Assembly: GCA_963082975.1 (NCBI GenBank)
Contig: OY720348.1
Span: 21,071,146-21,135,145, forward strand
DNA length: 64,000 bases
Direction of reading: 5' to 3'
DNA from: Labia minor
Taxonomy: Eukaryota; Arthropoda; Insecta; Dermaptera; Spongiphoridae
Position 1 is the stretch's first letter. The number at the start of each line of letters is the position of its first letter. Under the pieces are notes generated by a model that saw only the letters and a program-made list of their open reading frames with translations, was not told the origin of the DNA and searched no databases. Positions 44,461 to 55,465 of this stretch are shown piece after piece. Both the position numbers and the translations under genes were made by a program.

Positions 44461-45750
44461 TTAATTTAATTTTGTTTTGTTTTAGTTTTGTCTGTTTGGT
44501 TTTTTAAATGTATGGAAATGAATATAAGGATATTCAACGAACTTTTAGTTAGTATATAAAGTACATATAGTCCGTGTGTCTGTTGGCAAAAATTTTCGAT
44601 TTTTTTAAATTTTGATTTTTTATTCGAGTAGAGCTTAAAAAAGTGTATTCGATTTCGTAATTCGATTCGGAACATGGTAAAATCGGCGGTGAAAGTTGAA
44701 ATTTTCCCATATTTTCAGCGCATAATTATAAATAAGAAATGTTTTCAGCGCATCTTCGATCGTATCATTATAATTAAAATTATAATTATAAATTTTATTA
44801 ATTCTTATTAATTATTAATTATAATAAATATTAATTAATTACTTACGTTTAACTTACTTATTGACTAATCTATCTATCTATCTATCTATATATATAAAAG
44901 GCAATGTCTGTCTGTTTGTCTGTTTGTCTGACTCTTATAGACTCAAAAACTACCCGTCCGATTACGGTGAAACTTTCAGGGATTGTTGTGGGCATACCAA
45001 GGAAGGTTTTAGTGAAGTTAAATCCAAAATTAATTTAATTAGTAATATACTGGTAAAAGTCTGTAGTGTCACAAAACTATCGACAGATTGCGCTACATAT
45101 AATTTTCAAAATTCAAATATTTTTAATTTTTTTTAAACTGTCAAAAATAACATACCCATAATAACAGTTGTAATAAAAATATAAATATAAATCACAATGT
45201 AAGTAAAATATTGAATCGTTTTATTTATATTGTTTCAATTATTGTTTGAATATATATTAAATTTATATATAGATTTATTAATTATAATAATTCCATTTAC
45301 TTCAAATTTTTTTAATTTTTTATTTAAAAGTATATTCAGCATTGAAATTGCCATTAAATATGCAGGTAATTGGAACTCCAACATGTAATATTAGCAAATA
45401 TTCTGGGATGGGAATAATACTAAGATCATGTCATGTCCTATTAAATATTTTGAATTTTATTAATCAATCTAATATAATGAAAATAAATTAATACTAAGAT
45501 CATGTCATGTCCTATTAAATATTTTGAATTTTATTTTGAATCATACAATGGTAATGAAATATTGTAGGTAGACTTTTGAGACAAACAATAAAAATCTCTA
45601 TAAAATAAGAGAATATACTTATTCCGAAAACTGTTAATTAAAATGTAATAACTATTAACAATTAATAAAGTAGAAATAATTTTCGAACAAATAAAAATGT
45701 AATAATTATTAACAAAAAAAATAAAAAATAAAAATAAATTATTAACAAAA
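44461..45750. other. AT-rich flank, cassette 3
   Basis: Matches cassette 2, including the TGTCTGTTTGTCTGAC repeat (44,905-45,330). A short duplication (GATCATGTCATGTCCTATTA at 45,425 and 45,494) is specific to this copy. No gene seen. Confidence 0.5.
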
Positions 45751-45751
45751 T

Positions 45752-46156
45752 AAGTTGACCTGTGGCCAGGTCCGAACCGACCGACGGTTTGAAGTAAATT
45801 AATTTCCAACTACAGAAACAATTTCAAATAATTTTAATATATCTATTAATGTAATAAAAAAACAGATATGGACATAACATAAATATTTTTAATTTTATTT
45901 TATTTATAATATATATGTAAGACCAGGCTGTGACGTCATCAATGGCTGCATGACGTCATATAATTTTAAATTAAGAAAAAACTAATAAAGATGATTTTTC
46001 TCGAGGATAAAAACAATACAAAGTGCATGATTCGTAGTGATATGTAAAAAATCTCCTCATGTAAAATTTGGTGTGAAAATAACCCTTCCCTTCCTATCGT
46101 CGATCGCTAATACTACCACTTCCGGTTTCCAGATTTGCACCAAAAGTTGATTAATA
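45752..46156 (-). mobile_element. TA-element R1, truncated copy in cassette 3
   Basis: Same truncation as in cassettes 1 and 2, with AAGTTGACCTGTGGCCAGG at the left and loss of the CCGACCGAC end near CACCAAAAGTTGATTAA. Confidence 0.7.
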
Positions 46157-46900
46157 AAAGTTGTTTAGAATCATTCAAGGAATCCTTCAAGGTAAGTTTC
46201 AGCCACCCACAAAAATTTTGAATGAATTTAATTTAAAAAAAACATAACTTCATTCAAAAATGCATAATATAAATAGAAGTTGAAATGGGAGGGTGGAAAA
46301 AAGCCAGTACATATTATAATAAATATAACAAATAAATAAACGGACCTCGTAAGTTTTTAGCAGCAGCAAGCCCTTATTCTGTGTTACACCCATTCAATTT
46401 ATATTTTCACCAACGTCCGTCCATTTCTATTTGCTATCTCTAATAAATTCCAAATTTTTCTAAGGGCAGTATAACGTCTTCTACTTTTTTCTAAGCCACG
46501 CCTTCTCCTGTACTTTTGAGGTTGGTTCATCCCTTTTCAAAAATCGGTTCCATTTTTGTTAGTGGCCAGGTATGGGATGGTCATTGTTATTGGCCAGGTA
46601 TGGGATGGTCAACTGTTTTGGATTTCTTTTGAAAAAAAACAAAACAATATATTCATGGACATGATTAAATATTAAAATTAAAAATTAATTATAGAAATTA
46701 AAATTATATGTGTAGCATCTTTATTTTTAATATGAAATATTAAATACAACTATTAGTAAAAATTACAGTAAAAATACATTAATAGAAAACATTTTGTTCA
46801 TTTTAAACATTCTTTGAAGGATATTGATGTTACTATTTGATTATATTAGATATAAATTATATTCTGGATGAATATTTTTCATTTCTGATGAATTATATAT
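46157..46900. other. Conserved spacer, cassette 3
   Basis: Matches 9259-9900 and 29,241-29,945. The GGCCAGGTATGGGATGGTCA segment is tandemly duplicated at 46,564 and 46,593. Ends in a (TA)n run at 46,889-46,912. No gene seen. Confidence 0.5.
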
Positions 46901-46914
46901 ATATATATATATAA

Positions 46915-47230
46915 ATAGGAACTTTCTTGTTTTTTTCTCTCTTCATCAAATTTGTTTATTCATAAACCTGTGATTTTCATGACTAACAATTAGAATATAT
47001 ATTCAAATAACTCAACAAGATTTTAATTATGCATTTATATTATTTTTCTCGATTTTTTTTTCATTTTTATACATATACAAATATATGAAATGATCAAGAA
47101 AAATACTTTTAGTCTGGATTTGTTAGAAATCAAAAGTATAATAATATCCATTGAGAATTTTCTATTTAAGATCTTTTTACTTCTTTTAATACTACTACTA
47201 CTAATAATAATAATAATGAAATGTCAAAAT
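46915..47230 (+). repeat. Small-ORF module of cassette 3, frameshifted
   Basis: Counterpart of 9900-10,210 and 32,791-33,135, with nine T in the poly-T run near 47,053 and hence a broken frame. Confidence 0.55.
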
Positions 47231-47317
47231 GATGAAAAATTCTTTCTTTAAAATAATTTGTTTTAAATTTTCAAACGATTTCAAATTTGCTATCTCAAAT
47301 CAATTAACGTTTTTTTA

Positions 47318-47349
47318 CCGACCGACGATAGTAAGGGAGGTATTGTTTA
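47318..47349. repeat. 32-bp isolated terminus of TA-element R1
   Basis: CCGACCGACGATAGTAAGGG followed by AGGTATTGTT: exactly the first 30 or so bases of R1, inserted after a TA between poly-T and CTATAAGTACT. Cassettes 1 and 2 lack it at the same site. Confidence 0.75.
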
Positions 47350-47723
47350 CTATAAGTACTGAAAGACTGAAAGTATAAAACATGAGGGCAGGGGACACTT
47401 AAATCAAACTAGTAGAAACCATGGTTGAACCTTTTTATACATAAACAATTATTTGAACTTTATAAAAACATCTTATTTATACAATATTTGTTAAATGTAA
47501 TGAAAATATCCTTGGTTTTTTAAGAAATAGAAAATAAATTATTTTAATTTAGTTATTATTTCTTTTTTGACTTTTTGAATATTATAAGTATGAATTTTAT
47601 CACCGGTTAATCGATGTTGCCGTACAATGCAGTTTTTAATTCTGAGTTTACAAATATTATAGCTTCTTTTTTGAATTACAATATTTTTTATAAATACTCT
47701 GTCACAGAAAATATTGTGAATAC

Positions 47724-48305
47724 TGTGGTGCCGCACACCACAAGAAGATGGCGCCGCGCCAACGTGCGCCAGCCCATGACGGCAACAACATGATGGGGAC
47801 ATATGTATATATTGTAAACGGTGAATTCAATAAAATGAGTTATGACTCCGACTCAACGGCTTTTATTTCTAGCCCTTTCCTAACATCCGACTTCCACCTT
47901 ACTTATACACATGTCCGCCACAGCTCTATCCATGAGCTAAAAAATTTATCAATTATCCATTGAATTATGTGACAATCCATAACAAAAGAATAGACTTATA
48001 TTTAGAAAATATTTTACAAGAAAAAGTTATTCTTTTGAAAAAGCACGGTTTGTCAAAGGAGCTTTGTTTCTTTTAAAGAAATTATATTTATGAATCTTTT
48101 TGACAAAAAAAATGTCATTTATATATATATATATATAAATATATGAAACTGCCATTACCAATTTATTTTCAATCAACTCTTTTTTATATTAAAATTGTGA
48201 AGTTGAGGTTTTGATGGGGATAAAAAGAAATGTTTCGGTTAAGTATTAAAACTCCTCAAATATGAGGTATATTCTTTTATATCAAGTCGAGTCGAGTCCG
48301 CCACA
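47724..48305. mobile_element. Solo LTR, 582 bp
   Basis: Begins TGTGGTGCCGCACACC and ends GAGTCCGCCACA, with TG...CA termini, flanked by ATAC on both sides (47,720-47,723 and 48,306-48,309). Absent from cassettes 1 and 2, where the flanks join directly. A 4-bp duplication is usual for gypsy-type elements. The left end is GC-rich (GATGGCGCCGCGCC). Orientation and family cannot be settled without internal sequence. Confidence 0.75.
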
Positions 48306-48309
48306 ATAC

Positions 48310-49174
48310 ATTCTTTATTTTTCGGTATATATATATATATAAAATATATATTAAATATTTTAAAATTCCGCCATTAACCATTAAGGAAAGCAATCTCGTC
48401 CAATTCCTCTATTTTGTTAATTAGTATTAATATAGTATAGTATAGTATTTATTATATTTAGGGAAAAAATTGAAATATAGACCTATATTGTTTCATTATT
48501 ATTTTCATTTTAGGTTTACATTAATTATTGGTTATATGAAAATATTCTAATCATTATTTTCATAAATGACAATTTGTAATATAAATTATTTTAAAAAATG
48601 ACAATTTGAAATGAGAATTATTTTAAAAAATAGCAATATATTTATTAATTTTTATAAAAATTAAAATACAAATCGACATTTAAATATAGTCTTTTAAATA
48701 AATAAAATTAAATCTAAGATAATTGTATATCTAACATCACTCCATTTTAAAATTCCGCCATTAACCATTAAGGAAAGCAATCTCGACCAATTCCTACATT
48801 TTGTTAATTATGTCAACCTATATTGTACTTTTTAATCTTTTAGCACAAATGGCTTGTATTAATTTTGCAAACATGTTATTATTAATAATTTGAATTATAA
48901 ATTTTGAATGTACTGTGTTGTACTAATTGTGATATAGAATATATAATATTATTTATATAAATATATGGTGAATTGTATTTCTTCTTGGCTTGAATTTTTC
49001 CATGGTGAATTTATTTATTATAATTTTTTTATTTATTAGCACGATAATTCATTTTTCATTCATTAATATTTGAATTAGAAATTGAAAATTATATGACAAG
49101 CATCTCTTTATTTATAATATGATATTAAATAAAATTTTGGTATAAAAATTACACAGTACAATTAAATTAATAGA
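48310..49174. other. Spacer of cassette 3, with a local duplication
   Basis: ATTCCGCCATTAACCATTAA occurs twice (about 48,364 and 48,755), flanking a roughly 300-bp AT-rich segment with a TATAG microsatellite, whereas other cassettes have one copy. Otherwise collinear with 33,600-34,095. No gene seen. Confidence 0.5.
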
Positions 49175-49400
49175 TAAAAAGAAATATTTTTAAAAAACAT
49201 ACTCTACTTAAAATTGCACTAAAAAGTAAAAAATAAAATCACTGTAAAGTGTGTGCGCTCAAATTATAATAACACCGTAAAACAGTAATATCTATACGTA
49301 TATTTACCAATTTGAGCGCACATACTTTACAGTGATTTTATTTTTTTACTTTTTAGTGCAATTTTAAGTAAAGTGTGTTTTTTAAAAAGATTTCTTTTTA
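49175..49400. mobile_element. Palindromic MITE, 226 bp
   Basis: Arms 49,175-49,263 and 49,312-49,400 are inverted copies (TAAAAAGAAAT..., TTGCACTAAAAAG, ATCACTGTAAAGT, GCGCTCAAAT) around a 48-bp loop. Cassette 2 keeps only the left arm and loop (about 34,095-34,230). Collinearity with the other cassettes ends at the right arm. Confidence 0.75.
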
Positions 49401-49800
49401 CTTAAATTTATTTTATACTTTTTAGTCTTACGTAAATAAATGTAGTCGTTATTTTAAATATTTCTTATTAATAACATGTTTAACATTTTTTTACAACCAC
49501 AGAATAGTTTGACATTTAATTTAATTTTAATAGAACTGCTATCGCCATCTATGATTGAAATAGTGAACTATTCCATATTCCGCATATGAAACTTTAGTTA
49601 ATTAATTACCACTAACAGATAAATAATTCAGTGGATTTTTCAATTGATTCGTGTATTATTAGCAGGAGTAAGCGCATATGCAAAATTTCAAGTTGATTGA
49701 ATGACGGAAAGTTATTGAAATATCGATTATAAAATGCCGCGGACAACCCGCGTACAAACGGACAACCGGACAGTGTGAGTTAAGTAAAGTGTATTAAAAA
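49401..49800. other. Unique segment after the cassette array
   Basis: Moderately AT-rich with GCTATCGCCATCTATGATTG and AAAATTTCAAGTTGATTGAA motifs and CCGCGGACAACCCGCGTACA, the style of a dispersed repeat end. No coding region seen. Confidence 0.4.
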
Positions 49801-50430
49801 TATATTATAGATTTTGTTCATTTAAATAATTCTTTGAAGGATATTGATTTCTAAATTAAATTCTTCATTAATATTTTTCATTTTCTTATTTTTTTTTTCA
49901 ATTTATATCTTCATCAATTATTATTATTCAAAAACCTGAGATTCTCACAATTAACAATTAGAGAATATGAAGTAAAACAACCCAACAAGATTTGAGTTTT
50001 ATGTTTATAATATTTTTCTTTCATTTTTTGAGCATCACAAATTTTTATATATATGCAAATATATTAAATGATCAAGGAAATTACCTTTAGTCTGGATTTG
50101 TCATAAATCAAAAATATAATCATTTTTTATTTAGGTACTTACTAATAACAATAATAATAATAACAACAAGTCAACTATTTTAAAATTCTATCTTTAAGAT
50201 AATTTATTTTAAAATTTCAATTCACTTCTATTTTGCTATCTTAAATTAATTCCAGTTTTTTTTCCAAATTGTAGGAAACCTACTTTTTTTTATAAACCAC
50301 GCCTCGTGTAACTTTGGTGTTGGTTCATCTTTTTTCATGAATTGTTTCCAGTTTCATTAGTGACCAGCCTTGTATGGCCAACTGTTTTGGATTTCTTTTT
50401 TTTGGAAAAACTAATTTCAAGGTCAGAAAT
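49800..50430 (+). repeat. Oldest copy of the ZF 3' module, strongly diverged
   Basis: Recognisable pieces in the ancestral order: TCTTTGAAGGATATTGATTT, a decayed small ORF (about 49,998-50,140 with internal stops), then CCACGCC...GTTGGTTCATC and CCAACTGTTTTGGATTTC. No zinc-finger sequence remains. It probably marks an ancient edge of the gene cluster. Confidence 0.6.
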
Positions 50431-51305
50431 AAATATAAAAATTATAAAATGTTAAGCAAAGCACAAAAGTATTTCGTTAAGTATATAAAATTTGTTTATG
50501 AATAATAAATTAAATTAATATCAATGATATTTGATAATTTATTATTAATACCATCTCTTGCCAATAAATAAAATTAATTATTATTCAATGCAAATTATAT
50601 CAATGAAATTGAATTTATTTTTAATAAATGAATGAAATAATTTTCTTTTATTAACATTGGCCAACATTGTCTGCAAATCAAACTATATATATATATATAT
50701 CTATAAAATGGTATGAAAGTATAGATTTTATATTTACACATACAAGAGGGCGAGCACAAACATAAAATTTGAGAAGTGGAAGAAACTAAAAAAAAAATAT
50801 AAATCATATCATTTAAAGTATTTAATTCATTAATATTGTTTTCCTTTTGTTTTAATTTTCTATTAGAAATTTTTAAGAGCCAAATCCGAAAAAAATTTTA
50901 CTTTTTTCGGGTTGGGGGGGTCGTAGTCACAGAAGCAAAAATTACGAATACGTGCGCGATTAAAATACCTAATTATATTAATAAAAAGTCGTATGCCCGG
51001 CATGCAACAGTTCTGCTGTTGCTATTGTAATAAAATAGACACAATTGGGATAGATCGGATACATTTTATACAACAAAGTTTTTAAAACCCTGTCTAGGCG
51101 TTCTTCTCACCTAGTTAATAATAAAGTTTTTAACTTTTTTACTTATAAAATGATATGCCAATATCTAATCTACATTTTAAACTGTTCGGCAATGATGCAA
51201 TATGATAGTATGATAAAAATAAATAATTAAAATTAAATTAAGAATATATATATTTTCAGAAAATCTAATATAGAGAACCTAAATGGATTCAATCACAAAT
51301 TAAAG
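50431..51305. other. AT-rich DNA, nothing recognised
   Basis: Contains (TA)n near 50,683-50,700 and a less AT-rich patch at 50,900-51,110 (TTGGGGGGGTCGTAGTCACA, GCCCGGCATGCAACAG). Open frames are short and show no domain. Confidence 0.4.
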
Positions 51306-51307
51306 AT

Positions 51308-51430
51308 CATTAAATTGTAGATGATTTGACTGGGAGAGGGTGGGGATTGGAGGGTTGTGGCTCAGAATAGGGATACTTGGAGAAGTGTGGTTGCTGCGGC
51401 CAAGAACTTTCGAGTTCCATAGAGCCACAG
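51308..51430 (+). pseudogene. Non-LTR RT extreme C-terminus fragment
   Basis: One frame reads QNRDTWRSVVAAAKNFRVP, matching the common C-terminal end of insect endonuclease-reverse-transcriptases (DRxxWRxVVxxAKxxxG). Nothing else of the element is seen nearby. Confidence 0.5.
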
Positions 51431-51769
51431 AGATAAATAGATAGATGATTTGAACAAAAAAATCAAATAAAGATACTTTATTTAACATTTGAATTACAAA
51501 TGCATTTCAATTGGCTATATCTTATATAAATAATACTAAATAAATTATATGAACTAATTTATAGAGTAATAAATTATACAGAATTTATGTATATTTTAAA
51601 TTTTTATTTTAGATTTTAATTAAAAAAGATATAGCAATGATATCCAAATGGTTAAAAAAAAATTCAAAAATTAGGTTACACAGAGTATAGTAGGAGATTC
51701 GGCAATTTCAATTAAATATAGCGTAAAAAAATTAATCGAAGGAGGAAAAGTGAGGTGGGATTTGAAATT

Positions 51770-51985
51770 AATTCATCCATTTTTCTCTAACTCACCCATA
51801 AATACGTGTTTCATTAAAAAAACACCCTTTAAATTGAAATTTATCAAAATTTCTCTTGGCAATAATTTAATTAATTTCATTATCTATACTTTACGCTTAT
51901 CTTGCTCCTTATCTTAAACAATGGTTTTTTCATTTTTTTAAAATTTCAATTCCTTCTGGGTAAATTTCAACCCTTAATATATACA
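51770..51985. repeat. Dispersed repeat, inverted copy at 60,485-60,705
   Basis: Shares CAATTCCTTCTGGGTAAATT, CAATGGTTTTTTCATTTTTT and CTAACTCACCC...TACGT with the reverse complement of 60,485-60,705, at roughly 80% by eye. Outer member of a nested inverted pair around the jockey element. Confidence 0.65.
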
Positions 51986-52074
51986 GGGTCTATTATATGT
52001 TGGTTAAAGCCTAAGCGGGGTCAAGGTGTTCTATAATCAGTAGAACCTTTATCTTGATATTCTTGAACGGAGGC

Positions 52075-52159
52075 GCTACTTTTTATCAAGTAGCTTCCCA
52101 ATTTTGGGCGTCATCCAGCCTCCAGGATCAAAATTGGGAAGCTAATTGATAAAAAGTAG

Positions 52160-52190
<31 letters not shown>

Positions 52191-52192
52191 CA
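52075..52192. repeat. 32-bp-arm hairpin followed by (AT)n
   Basis: Arms 52,075-52,106 and 52,129-52,160 are complementary with one mismatch (GCTACTTTTTATCAAGTAGC versus GCTACTTTTTATCAATTAGC at the start), loop of 22 nt, then a TA microsatellite 52,164-52,192. Likely a tiny MITE or an RNA hairpin; no further evidence. Confidence 0.85.
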
Positions 52193-52255
52193 TGGAAAAT
52201 AATTTATATATGTATATATAAATAATTTATTTTCACTCAAGTTCAAGTTATTTTC

Positions 52256-52420
52256 ACTTTTGATTGTGAGATTTGGGTCGTGACGTTTCAGAGCCCATTT
52301 TGGCTGTATTTTCAAGAGAGTTTATTTATTTTTTGAGATACCGAGTCTTGAACTGTGTGATCAAGGGACCATGTTGGGATTTTGGGCTTACTGTCCCTAT
52401 TACCATATTCATTACCGAAG
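52256..52420 (-). mobile_element. Penelope-like fragment, diverged
   Basis: Resembles 11,483-11,650 (GTGACGTTTCAGAGCCCATT, TTTTCAAGAGAG), on the same strand. More diverged than the copies after C1 and C2. Confidence 0.35.
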
Positions 52421-53207
52421 TTTAAAATGACAACTTTAAAAACCACAGCATCTAATAAATAAGTTTTAAAATATTTCTATATAATCAATATTTCTTTATA
52501 TCTATGTTTATATTTTATAACATCTTAGACGTACCTTAGCCTTAATATTAGAATACAAGGCCCCAAAAGAACCATTATGCTTGATTCGTGGTGACCTAAT
52601 AATCACAAATGTTGATTCAGTTAAGCTATAACTCTAAAAAAAATATTTGAAAATTGTAAATATAATTTCAATAATAAGAAATTGTTTCACCATCTACTCT
52701 TTTATTAATCATCTTTCCTCTCCTTATTTTCTTGGTAATTTAGGAAAATTAGCTCAACATACAGACACTTTCTTACTATTTTCCCTTTTCTCCTTCCCCT
52801 TATAAGGACCATACCAAATAACGCCCCCTCCCCTCTCTCTCTCATAACAATCTTGAAATGATAAACAATTCTGATTCTTGATAATTTTTTGGGTTTTATT
52901 TCACAAAAGAATGAAGAATCAACTTATTAAATTTTTATCAATAATATTTTACCAGTAATTGATTGGATCGATCGATCAATCTATGATGGGGAATAATCGA
53001 TGATTCTAGTAGATTTTTCAATTATTACAAATTAAATCATAAAATAATAAAAAAACAGGTCGTAATCATTTTAATGATAAGGGTGGATGATGTTTGTTAG
53101 CCTAACGTTTATTCCTAGATAATTGATACTATAGATAATTAAATTAACAACCTTTTTTATTTTGCAATTTTTCAACAAATAAATAAATGCTAATTTTCTT
53201 TTTAATT
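52421..53207. other. AT-rich DNA with a pyrimidine-rich patch
   Basis: 52,740-52,850 is C/T-rich (TTTTCTCCTTCCCCTTATAA, CCCCCTCCCCTCTCTCTCTC), similar in style to 22,970-23,060. No gene seen. Confidence 0.4.
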
Positions 53208-53706
53208 AAATATATAATCTTACAGAAATAATATGTGAATTTTTATATATATAGTGTCATCTATTGGGATTAATCTATACTAAATTCTTTAACTTTTTTG
53301 TATCTTGTAAGTCGATTTAATACATATAGTGTCATCTATTGGAATTAATCTATACTAAGTTTTTTTTAACTATTTCTATCTTGTAAAAATGTTAACTGGA
53401 TTTAATACATATAACATCATCTATTGATATTAATCTACACTAAATATAAATGTAGTATAAATTATTCTCAATAGATGACGCTAGTCTAAATGTCGATTTA
53501 ATACATATAACATCCTCAATTGATATTAATTTCATATTTAAATTTAGTGTAGATTAACCTCAATATATGATGTTATATGTAATAAATCCAGTTAACATTT
53601 TTACTAAATAGAAATAAAGTTTAAGTTTAAGTTTATAGAGTTTAATTCCAATAGATGACACTATACGTATTAAATTCACATATTATTTCTTTAAGATTAT
53701 ATATTT
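53208..53706. repeat. Foldback element with internal direct repeats
   Basis: Imperfect inverted symmetry about 53,470: AAATATATAATCTTACAGAA at the left pairs with the inverse near 53,706. Inside, TGTCATCTATTGG.ATTAATC recurs at 53,256, 53,329 and 53,415 and in inverted form at 53,475, 53,560 and 53,645. A further single copy lies at about 61,209-61,285. MITE-like, non-coding. Confidence 0.7.
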
Positions 53707-54156
53707 TGATCATAGTTTAATAATACATATTAAGTAGTATTAATACGTTTGGAAACTATTACAGAATGATTGTTAGGTATCACAGTAAAGAATTCTAAAC
53801 CAAATCCTGAGGTTAGAACTAACTATATATATAACAATGTTAGGATTGGGTATTACTTAATCAATTTCCTTTTTGTAAAAAGAATTTTATATAAATTTAT
53901 AATAAAATTTATTTACATATTTATTTACAATATTACAAGATTTACCTGTAAAATGAAATCGATTCTTAAGTTGTTGTAACCGCAATTTTAATAAATTATA
54001 CTGTTTCTCTAACAATTCCTTTTTACTTTCCCGCATACTTCGTATAAGGAAAGTATTGGAATCGTCAAAAATTCCGACTTCGAGATTTTGATAGATCTTG
54101 ATGTTTTAGACCTCCCTGAGTCGGAAAATACCATTTTTGGAATTATGTCTGTGTGT

Positions 54157-54189
54157 GTATGTATGTATGTATGTATGTATGTATGTATG

Positions 54190-54220
<31 letters not shown>
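54157..54220. repeat. (ATGT)n microsatellite
   Basis: About 16 tandem copies of a 4-bp unit (TATG/ATGT) inside the composite repeat. The open frames across it on both strands are microsatellite artefacts. Confidence 0.95.
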
Positions 54221-54522
54221 TGTCTGTAAGCAAATTTACTCAAAAACTAATCAAGCTAGGACTTCGAAATTTGGTACACCGATATTATTCACAGTTTGTA
54301 GATTTCTATCAAAATTTCGTCAAAATCGGTTAACCGGAAGTGGTACTTTACCTACAATGGTTGCGTTTACCTTTCAAGTAAAGTACCAGTTTGCTTCGAG
54401 ATATTTGCTTCCTAATTTTGTATATAGATTTAAAAATATGATAAAAATTCAGATACCAAATTTCATCATGATCTGACTACCGGAAGTGACATTTTACCTA
54501 TACAAGTAGCGTTTCCTTTTTA

Positions 54523-55010
54523 CCGACCGACGATAGTAAGGGAGGTATTGTTTTCACACCAAATTTCACCTGTGGATAATTTTAGGTACACATCTCCACG
54601 AATCATGCATTTTCTTAACAGAAAAAAGTATTTTTAGCATGATGTCTGTCCGTCCGTCCGCTGTGTGTCCGTAGAGATGTGTACAGCTTGAACGGCTCAA
54701 CGGATTTTGATGAAATTTGGTATATTTACTTAATGCATCAGTATGATGAATGGATCAACTTTTGGTGCAAATCCGGAAACCGGAAGTGCTAGTATTGCTG
54801 ATCGAAGAGAGGAAGTGAAGGGTTATTTTCATATCAAATTTCACGTGAAGGCATATCTCCACGTGTTATGCACTTTGTATTGGTTTTATCCTCGAGAAAA
54901 ATCATCTTCATTAGTTTTTTCTTAATTTAAAATTATATGACGTCACCCAGCACTTCATGACGTCACAGCCAGCCCTTATATATTATAAATAAAATAAAAT
55001 TAAAAATATT
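54523..55010 (+). mobile_element. TA-element R1, 3'-incomplete copy
   Basis: Starts with CCGACCGACGATAGTAAGGG after TA (54,521-54,522), includes paired TGACGTCA motifs (about 54,939-54,965), and fades after ATATCCATATCTG. Confidence 0.65.
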
Positions 55011-55465
55011 TATATTATATCCATATCTGTTTTTTTTTACATTTAAAATATCAGTTAACCGGAAGTAGCACTTTATTACATTCTAAATATTCATTCACAA
55101 CTCTTTATACCTATTTATATGCGGGAAAGTCTAGGGGAGGACACTCCCGCTTATTATATAATAAATTAACAATTCCAATTAAATAATTTATTTATTAGTA
55201 TTATATTAGAATTATTTTTATTAAAATATAAACTATTATAAATAAATTCAATTAATTAAATTATTCAATTAAATTCAATAAACGAAATTAAGGAGGTGAA
55301 TTTATTATATATATAAATAAACTTGTTCTTACCTTCGTGTCTATAAACAATTATTTATTATTAATTTAATTGAAGTAGTTGAAGTAGAAAAAAAAGACCA
55401 CAATCCAGTTATATAAAATTTTCTATAGAGGAAAATTGAATTAATTAATTTAAGTTATATTTTTA

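Larger units (their letters stand above)
54025..55162. mobile_element. Composite repeat with ACTTTCCCGCATA inverted ends
   Basis: ACTTTCCCGCATA (54,025-54,037) is inverted at 55,118-55,130. Between them are CTTCGTATAAGGAAAGTATT, a (ATGT)n run, and an R1 copy (54,523-about 55,010). The right end continues to CTAGGGGAGGACACTCCCGC (to 55,162), a stretch also present in inverse orientation at 60,157-60,302, so the true end may be 55,162. No coding capacity and no clear target duplication. Confidence 0.5.

Noticed and set aside
54009-54476. Frames across the (ATGT)n run
   Set aside because: Microsatellite translation (MYVCMYVC and IHTYIHTY repeats); not coding.
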